NCBI GenBank assembly: GCA_032871835.1
Contig: CM065297.1
Location: forward strand, 25,863,598 to 25,927,597
DNA from: Dipteronia dyeriana
Lineage: Eukaryota > Streptophyta > Magnoliopsida > Sapindales > Sapindaceae
Length of the DNA stretch: 64,000 nt
Reading direction: 5' to 3'
The notes beneath the pieces were generated by a model, which searched no databases, was not told the origin of the DNA, and worked only from the letters and a program-made list of their open reading frames with translations. The position numbers were made by a program, and so were the translations under genes. The stretch's first letter is position 1. Each line of letters starts with the position of its first letter. Of the stretch, positions 57,465-64,000 are shown piece after piece.

Positions 57465-59199
57465 TTTATATATACGAAACAAAATCCATTTGAATTGTCA
57501 AATCACAATAAAAAATTATATTGCTAAAAATGAACAATTTATTGATAATAATCAAAGATATAAAACAATACGACTAAAAAGAACATTTCTGTAATAATAT
57601 TTGAATTGTTCTGTGTATAGGATTGTATACAAGAAAATGCAAGAAGAAATCAAGATCCTACTTTACAGCCTAGATACAATACTTGGCTAATTTACAAATC
57701 AACAAAGAATCATATAACCAGGAAGAATAATCTATGATTGATTGTAATATACTTTAACAAATTCTTCGTAAATATGGTTAAATAGAAAAACGAAATCGAT
57801 TACAACTATAGGACTAGCTCTTGAATTGTTTGAAATAAAGAAAATTTTTGAAATAACAAAGGAGGCAAATTTGGGCTATTGACAAATTCTAAAATAATTT
57901 TTTTAGTGGAACTCAACAAAAATAACTGTATTGAACACGAAATTAAATAGTAGATCGGAAAATATTGTCTAAAAAAGGAAAACCCTTAAAAATGAAAACT
58001 AAAACTATTGAATTTGAGTAAATGGTTGTGTACAACGGCATTATTATTCTAGGATTTGTTGAGACCAACAATATATAATGGTTCCCAATCCAATTAAATC
58101 CGAATCATTGCCTCCTTGGCCCGTTCGAGGACTTGTAGTGTCTTACGTAATCTATACTTGTAATTCTAAGTAACTCACACGAGCTCAATAATATGAAACA
58201 TAACTTTTTTAGTGAAAAGAAAAATTTATAATAATTTGAAGAGATATTACAACAATGAGTGCCTAACATGCACCAAAAGTGGCCGACAGTTATGACTCTG
58301 TGATTATAATATGTTATATATGCATACACTGTACTTGACCTAATTAGTTAACCCAAATCCCTCCTTCAATTAAACGAGAAAAAGTTGATCATGTGTAAAG
58401 TTTTCATATGACAGAGAAAGGATGATAATGCGGTCAGCAACACAACATATGTACGCAGCTGAGTAGCTTTTTGAAGAAAGATAAGCAAGGAAATTAATAT
58501 GCTTGATATCTCGTTTTATTGCTTTTAAAATTCTTTGAACTGGCTTTAATTAGTTAGTCGTGTTCGTTTTTGCTCATCTGTTTAGTGCAATATCTTGCCA
58601 AACACTTTCAAACTACATTTTTATATAATAAGAAAATAGAAAATTTAATATCCATCTGAGAGAATTGTGGAAGACTAATAATATCTAGCGGCTGCTGCGC
58701 GCTGTTCCTTATTATTGCACATGAACATGTAGAAGGTAAAGCAGCTAAACTCAGCGGACTCAATTTCATGATAAAATAAATTATTGTCTAAAGAATGACT
58801 AAACTTACATTACAAGCTTATTTATGATAAAGCAATTAAATATCATTGTAGGAAACTCCAAATTAACATTGAGAATTAATTCATTGTATTTTTGTTTGTG
58901 AATTCCAAACATTTGGAGTTTTCTAATTCGAGTAATGATAAACTGTCCAAAAAATTAGTTTAAATTCATATACAAATGATATGACAGGTGAGTTGTCAAC
59001 ATCAAAACACTAACTATCATATCATATAATCTCATGATTTATTAGATTTTTACGTATCACATGTAACATCAATTATCATGAGTTTTAACTAATATTTAGG
59101 ACATTCTAGTATTAGTCTTTCTAATACAATGAGCCAATGATGTGCTCATTAAAGTTTCTTAATAAAAAATGCAGTGAAATAATATTGTGGGGATATTTA
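57465..59199. other. AT-rich intergenic region
   Basis: No coding domain. A small inverted repeat is seen at 58851-58920 (GAAACTCCAAAT against ATTTGGAGTTTT). Nothing else could be identified. Confidence 0.5.
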
Positions 59200-59204
59200 A
59201 GTCA

Positions 59205-59927
59205 TGTTAGGTATTAACTCGTATTCTCAAGTAAATCCAAAATGAATCAACCAAGACTCAACTGATGTGAAACTTCATAGAGACGTGATGAACGTTTGGA
59301 GTTGGAGCTGGTGTTCGGTGGAGGTTTGAAGACAAGAAGACCAAGAAGAAGCGATGTTGAAGCGTTGGGAAGAAGAAGAAGAAGAAGAATGTTGTCCCTA
59401 GCATTGTGGCTTAAACAACAGTCTAGGGAGCGGCCGAGGGAGGGTTCCTTCAATAAAGAAACTGACATGTCTTGTATTGTGCATTGCACAGTGGTAAGGA
59501 CAACGGTTCAGTGCCAGAGATTAACGATGTGGGAAACACAGTACTATAGACAGCGGTACTAATATCGGTTTGATGGAAATTTATGCAGTTCTGAAAATCT
59601 TCAGCGAAAAAGGAAAGTAATTCTTTTAGGAGATATTCAGAGGAGAAATATGGGTTGTGAGCTTGGGGACTTGGTAAGGCTCTGTGGTTTGGGGTTGAGG
59701 TGTAAAAGAGAATCCTGGAGTATTTGCTTGTGATAGTTTGTCATATCTATTGTCCTGACAACCCATGTTTTTTTTCAGGATTTAGGGTTTTCCATATATA
59801 TCTTGTGTTGTGTGATTGTTTATTTTCTCTCATTTTTTTTTTTTTTTGCTATAAACATTAATTGCTATGGATTATAGGTGAATTTAGGCATGTCGTTTCC
59901 ACGTTCGTCGATTCAAATTCCCAACAA
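59205..59927 (+). mobile_element. Solo LTR, second copia-type family, plus orientation
   Basis: Starts TGTTAGG and ends CAAATTCCCAACA, 723 bp. Flanking pentamers AGTCA (59200-59204) and AGCCA (59928-59932) agree at four of five. It matches the reverse complement of 60068-61157 at both ends (AAGACTCAACTxATGTG and GGAGGTTTGAAGAC near the start; the last 170 bp), but the centre is shorter and different. A (GAA)n tract lies at 59370-59388. The small ORFs here are not supported. Confidence 0.7.
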
Positions 59928-60067
59928 GCCATTGGTGTCTAGTAATTTAAAACGAAAAACATATATATCACGAATTATAAAATCCTAAATTAAAAGTTTA
60001 GATTTATTTTTTCAATATATCTGTACATAATTTACTAGTCTTGCATATATAAGTGGTGGCCAGATGA

Positions 60068-61157
60068 TGCTGGGAATTTGAACCGATGAACGCGGAAGCG
60101 ACATCCCTAATATTCTTCCATAACGCATAGCAATTAACGTATATAGCAAAAATATAAGATGAGAGAATAATAAACAATCACGCAACATAAGATATACATG
60201 GAAAACCGTAAATCAAGGAAAAAACCACGACCCGTCAAAATGACAGAAACTTTCAGTATATGATAAATTATTACAACCATATACTCCAGGATTTTCTCTC
60301 TCACCTCAACCTCAAACACAATCGCCTTATCAAGTTTTTGAGCTCACGACTGAGCTTTACATCTTGACTCTCAGGCTTTCAGCTCACAACACACACATGA
60401 TCCTCACCAATAAACCCCACATTATCCTCTAGGTCTCTCCTAAATATCACTCGTGGATCTCTAATTTGATCCACTGATACTCCCTTAGATCTCTCTCTGA
60501 ATATTTCCATGGGTCTCTCACCCGGATCTCACCACTCTCTGATGTTACATGGAGTTTCTTTGACTCCACACACTTCATCTAATCACATAGATATTAGGTC
60601 TATTTATAATAGTTACAAAGAGTTTAAGATAAAAAGAAATCATACTCATAAACGTACAAGACTTTCTTGTTGCACAAACAACTATTTCCTTTTAAGCATA
60701 AGTCTTCTTATTCCACGCAAAGAATATTCATTTTCCTTCATGCACAAGAACTTTCCAGAAGAAAAACTTTCATTTTTCACGTAAAATTCCCGATCTCAAC
60801 AAAATATGTCGTCTCCACGGTCTGGATCGTGGTGTGCACCCCGCTTCTTACACCGCATAATACTTCTGGAAACGATAGCTCAGTAAACCGTGGTCCACAC
60901 CTCTTGCCAATTCTATGGTCTGCACCGCGTTGATCTCCTAGAATCGACCGCTCCACTCTATGTGCCGCGATCGATGCACCTTGTCCTCACCGCAGTCCCT
61001 TTCGGAATCCATTTTTCAGTTCTTTATCGGTCTTCAAACCTCCCTCAAACATCATCTTCAATATCCAAATGTTTTTCATACCTCCAGAAAGTTCCACATT
61101 AGTTGAGTCTTATTTGGTTAATATTGAGTTCATTTATAATATGAGCCAAATTTAACA
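60068..61157 (-). mobile_element. Solo LTR, second copia-type family, minus orientation
   Basis: 1090 bp from TGCTGGGAATTTG to AAATTTAACA (minus strand TGTTAAATTT...CAAATTCCCAGCA). Flanks GATGA (60063-60067) and GGTGA (61158-61162) agree at four of five. A minus-strand TATA box (TATAAATA, plus-strand 60601-60608) and GC-rich repeated words upstream of it (CCGTGGTCCACACC, ATGGTCTGCACCGCG, 60820-60970) give the usual U3 layout. No internal coding region adjoins, so it is a solo LTR. Confidence 0.7.
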
Positions 61158-61763
61158 GGTGAGTCACCAGTGGTGATGAACATATATAGTATTCCGGTGG
61201 TAATATACCTCTTAACAAATTAATGAAGATGTTTAAAGTTTAAATTCTTGAATCAAATTTATAAAAAAAAATTATAATATTTTTATTTATTTAATTTTAA
61301 TCTTGACATATAAAGAGGCATATGCATATATATATGTTAACATAATTCTATTTGTCATCGAATATCTATCCACTGTATGAATGAAATGGCTTTATCGTAA
61401 TTGTTTGGGAGATGAGAGGGAGGGACAGAGCTGTGCTCTGGCCAATTGATAAACTACAATTCTTGTGATATAAAAGGTACCGAATCTATATTCTTACGAT
61501 TTCATTCAAATTAACCATTTCTATTTTAAATCTTTTAATTTCCATTTCGATTAATTAATAGTGTCATGTTGTATCAGAGATGTTAGTGAAATCCAAGTGA
61601 ACATGAATGTACACTTTATGAAAGTGATTTGATGCAGAATGTGGACCAACAATATATCATAGAAAATACCACATTGAGATGTATGTGTTCGGTCTTTTAA
61701 TCATCGGTGGTGTCTTTAGTCTCACCTGATCAACTTGTGCTTGCCATTCTGTGGGCTGTGACA
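61158..61763. other. Spacer between two LTR copies
   Basis: AT-rich, with no primer site, polypurine tract or coding region. This argues against the two LTRs flanking one element. Confidence 0.5.
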
Positions 61764-61829
61764 GTTGGGAATTTGAACCGATGAACGTATAAGCAACATG
61801 TCTATTACTCGCCTATAATTCAAAGCAAT

Positions 61830-62816
61830 CGTGTTTGGCAAGGTGTGTGTCCTCCCAAGATTGAAATTTTCTTGTGGCAACTCTTGAGGGGAAGGGTACT
61901 AGTTTGAAAAGTTTTGCATCGTTTTGGTTTTGATCCGACATCCAATTTTTTGTGCCGCTTTTATGAGAAGGAGGAGGAATCAATTGATCACCTCTTCCTT
62001 CACTGTCAATGGTCTTGGAGCTTATGGTTAGGAAGCATGAATTGGTGGGGTGTGTTATGTTGTGCAAATTATACTTTTTTGAATTGGTTTCGCAACTGGT
62101 CTAGATTGTGTCCGAAGGTGAAGTATAGACGAGCGTGGATTACTCTCTTTTCAGCGGTCTCTTGGTCCATTTGGGAGGCTCAAAATCAGCTGGTGTTTCG
62201 TAACATGCAGACTTCGATTTCCCAAGCTTCCGATTCCGTCAAGTTTTGTGTGGCTTGGTGGTTTAAGCACCATAGGAAAGGCAATAATTACCCTATTTCT
62301 TTTATGCTTCTCAACATTAAAGAGAGTTGCGTTGTGGCTCATCAAGTTAAAAGCAGAAAGGCGTCTAGTTGGATTCCGCCTAATGCTTATGCCTTGAAGT
62401 TTGATGTGGTTGGGTTGGCTTCAGGAGCTCCGGGTAACGCGGGTATAGGAGGGGTGCTGAGGAACAGTTCGGGCTTGATGTTAGGTATGTTTTCGCTCTA
62501 TGTGGGGAGTGGTGACTCCAGAATGGCAGAGATGTTAGCAATTCATAAGGCTATCTCTCTTTGTGCTCACTCGACTGCTCTCATTGGTAAGGAGATTGGC
62601 ATCGTAAGTGACTCTGCTGAGGCTGTCTTGTGCGTGAATGCAGCTGGTGTTCGGAATCTGGCTTTCATGAACATTATCCAGGAAATTCAGCAGTGTTTGT
62701 TCATTCTAGGTAATAAGCGAGTCATTTTTAACTTCAGATCTAGTAACTCTTTACCTGATAGTTTAGCCAAGAATGGTTCTGGTAAGGGTGCAAATTTTGT
62801 TATTTGGGAGTTGTAG
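61830..62816 (+). pseudogene. LINE ORF2 C-terminal fragment: zf-RVT and RNase H
   Basis: The reading frame begins at the truncation point (VWQGVCPPKIEIFLWQLLRG), has one TGA at 61905-61907, and is then open for 300 codons to TAG 62814-62816. The zinc-binding RT-associated region reads FLCRFYEKEEESIDHLFLHC (about 61938-62005) with WSLWLGSMNWWG. The RNase H region starts near 62390 with LKFDVVGLASGAPGNAGIGG; the canonical VDG aspartate reads Val (VVG), so the first catalytic residue is lost. The later acidic residues are present (MAEMLAIHKA, IVSDSAEAV, NSLPDSLAKNGS). RNase H would degrade the RNA strand during LINE copying. The long open frame suggests a fairly recent insertion. Confidence 0.88.
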
Positions 62817-62990
62817 AAGCTTCTGTTAGTGAGGTGTTTCTTTTCTGGGGGTCTGATGTTGCTTTTGTCTTGTTTTCTTCTGGTCTTGGTCGTTTTTCTG
62901 TCGTTTGTGGGGGTTTTCCGGTTGTGTTTTCTTGTTGTTTTGTGATGGTCTCCTTGGCCCTTTTTAAAGTTCGGTTGTTCCAAAAAAATA
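61830..62990 (+). mobile_element. LINE, 5'-truncated, with perfect 15-bp target duplication
   Basis: 1161 bp, ending in a short A-rich tail (CAAAAAAATA, 62981-62990). It is flanked by ATAATTCAAAGCAAT at 61815-61829 and 62991-63005, identical. The element opens directly in ORF2 reading frame at 61830. Confidence 0.93.
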
Positions 62991-63118
62991 ATAATTCAAA
63001 GCAATTAACGTCTATAGCAGGAAAAATAAGACATAACAAAAGATATATTTGGAAAATCCTAAAGCAAGGAAAAAACCATTGGCCCTTGAGACGACAGAGA
63101 AAGTTTCACTATAAGATA

Positions 63119-63297
63119 TTTTATTTTTTTTGAACAACTTAAAATTTATTGAAGGCTAAAAAGATCAGAAACTGTCAAATACAAAAGCCTACGCCAACGG
63201 AAAGGCCTTCAACCTAAAAAAACACAGCAAAAACAGAGGAACAACAAGAAACTTGGAAAGCAAACAAAACAAAACTTCAATAGTGCAAACTAAATGA
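63119..63297 (-). mobile_element. Short LINE 3'-end insertion
   Basis: The minus strand ends in AAGTTGTTC plus a poly(A) run (plus-strand T run 63122-63131), like the 3' tail of the LINE at 61830-62990 (GGTTGTTCC plus A run). Flanks ACTATAAGATA (63108-63118) and ACTATATGATA (63298-63308) agree at 10 of 11, a target duplication. It carries only 3' untranslated sequence. Confidence 0.75.
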
Positions 63298-64000
63298 ACT
63301 ATATGATAAATTGTTACAACCATGTACTTCATGATTCTCTCTCACAACCTAAATCCCAAACTACTGAGCCTTACTAAGCCCCTAAGCTCACAACCAAGCT
63401 TTACATCATGGTTTTCTTCTTACAACGCTCACAGGGTCCTCCTCTAAGTACACCGCCTTTAGGAATATCCCCAAGGTGTCCCCTGAATATCACCAACGGA
63501 TCTCTCTTCTAGATATCCAGATATTCCCCGGATCCCTCCTCGGATATTCCAAGGGGTATCCCTCAGAATCCATCCACTCTCTGATGTTACATGTGTTCTT
63601 TTTGCTCCACACAAATAACCGAATTACAAGGTTTTATTTATACTAGTTACCGGGAGTTGGAAACTAACAAGGAAACCTTTTCTTACATGCACAAGTCTTT
63701 CCAGATCTACCCAAAGTCATACTCCTTTACGCTCAAGACTTTCCTGTTCAGCACAAAGAAAAAATTTCTTTCTTTCAAGTACAAGAACATACAGAAGAAA
63801 ATATTTCATATTTTCGCACAACATTCCCGATCTCAGCAAAATACGACTTCATCGCGGTATGGGTTGTAGTTAGCCACCCGTGCCCTACACTGCGGAAAGT
63901 CACTTGAAATGTCCGCTAAGAATACTGCGGTCTGCGTCTCTTGCCCATGCCATGGTCTACACCCTGCTGATCTCCCTGGAGTCGACTGCTCCGTGTGTAA

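Larger units (their letters stand above)
61764..64000 (-). mobile_element. LTR, second copia-type family, interrupted by two LINE insertions
   Basis: Starts near AGTTGGGAATTTGAACCGATG and is parallel to 60068 onward, then is broken by insertions at 61830-62990 and 63119-63297. It resumes (GATAAATTGTTACAACCATG, CACTCTCTGATGTTACATG, TTCCCGATCTCAGCAAAATA, GGTCTxC) to the window edge. The right end lies outside the window. It is more diverged than copy 60068-61157. Confidence 0.7.

Noticed and set aside
59247..59562. ORFs with Arg-rich text around 59300-59560
   Set aside because: They fall inside a solo LTR and cover a (GAA)n tract.
60068..64000. LTRs at 60068 and 61764 as the two ends of one retrotransposon
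   Set aside because: The 600-bp spacer has no PBS, polypurine tract or coding region, and the left copy has its own candidate target duplication.

Overview
This window is nuclear DNA of a flowering plant, probably a eudicot. It is almost entirely nested transposable elements, and I found no intact host protein-coding gene, rRNA or tRNA gene. The evidence is the element content: Ty3/gypsy elements with Asp-tRNA-type primer sites (Athila-like), Ty1/copia elements with an initiator-Met primer site, L1-type LINEs with a plant RNase H tail, a hAT transposon, a Mutator-like element (MULE) carrying a Ulp1-type protease gene, several TIR elements, and a decayed fragment that looks like a plant pararetrovirus movement protein. 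Long AT-rich stretches separate the elements. The species cannot be named from the sequence.

Layout. 1-9732: a tandem pair of minus-strand Athila-like units sharing an LTR (1372-3294; second LTR 7817-9732). A plus-oriented copia LTR, cut by the window edge, lies inside the gag of the left unit (1-647). 9733-10614: caulimovirid-like fragment. 10615-32001: a second, larger minus-strand Athila-like element, in order 3' LTR, env-like ORF, internal promoter-like block, pol, gag, PBS and 5' LTR. Its 3' LTR is interrupted by a rearranged copia element (11239-19987) and its protease by a copia solo LTR (27053-28355). 32232-35929: a hAT transposon with a perfect 8-bp target duplication and a nearly complete transposase. 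37941-about 40130: LINE. 43471-44422: a TIR element. 45387-53909: a MULE with two convergent genes, a MURA-type transposase (+) and a DUF1985/Ulp1-like protease (-), each flanked outside by an array of GCTCGATCC-type repeats. 54025-54435: a miniature hAT relative with its own perfect 8-bp duplication. 55680-57460: a cluster of four related MITEs. 59205-64000: three copies of another copia LTR family, one broken by two LINE insertions.

How the parts relate. The insertions give a relative order. The Athila-like elements are older than the copia LTRs inside them. The uninterrupted 5' LTR at 30561-32001 preserves the empty site (CCAAG at 31351-31355) for the copia insertion at 11239. All coding regions carry stops, frameshifts or lost catalytic residues, so none appears functional as read, although the hAT and the MULE are the least decayed.

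Items most worth a second look: (1) the LTR-U3-like hairpin repeats plus TATA box reused inside the large Athila-like element, where integrase should be and just upstream of its env-like ORF; (2) that ORF begins with a close copy of the histone H3 tail; (3) the repeat arrays at both subtermini of the Ulp1-MULE; (4) the copia insertion in which an LTR plus flanking sequence is duplicated and joined to a broken pol gene. Identities come from reading motifs by eye; no database search was possible.
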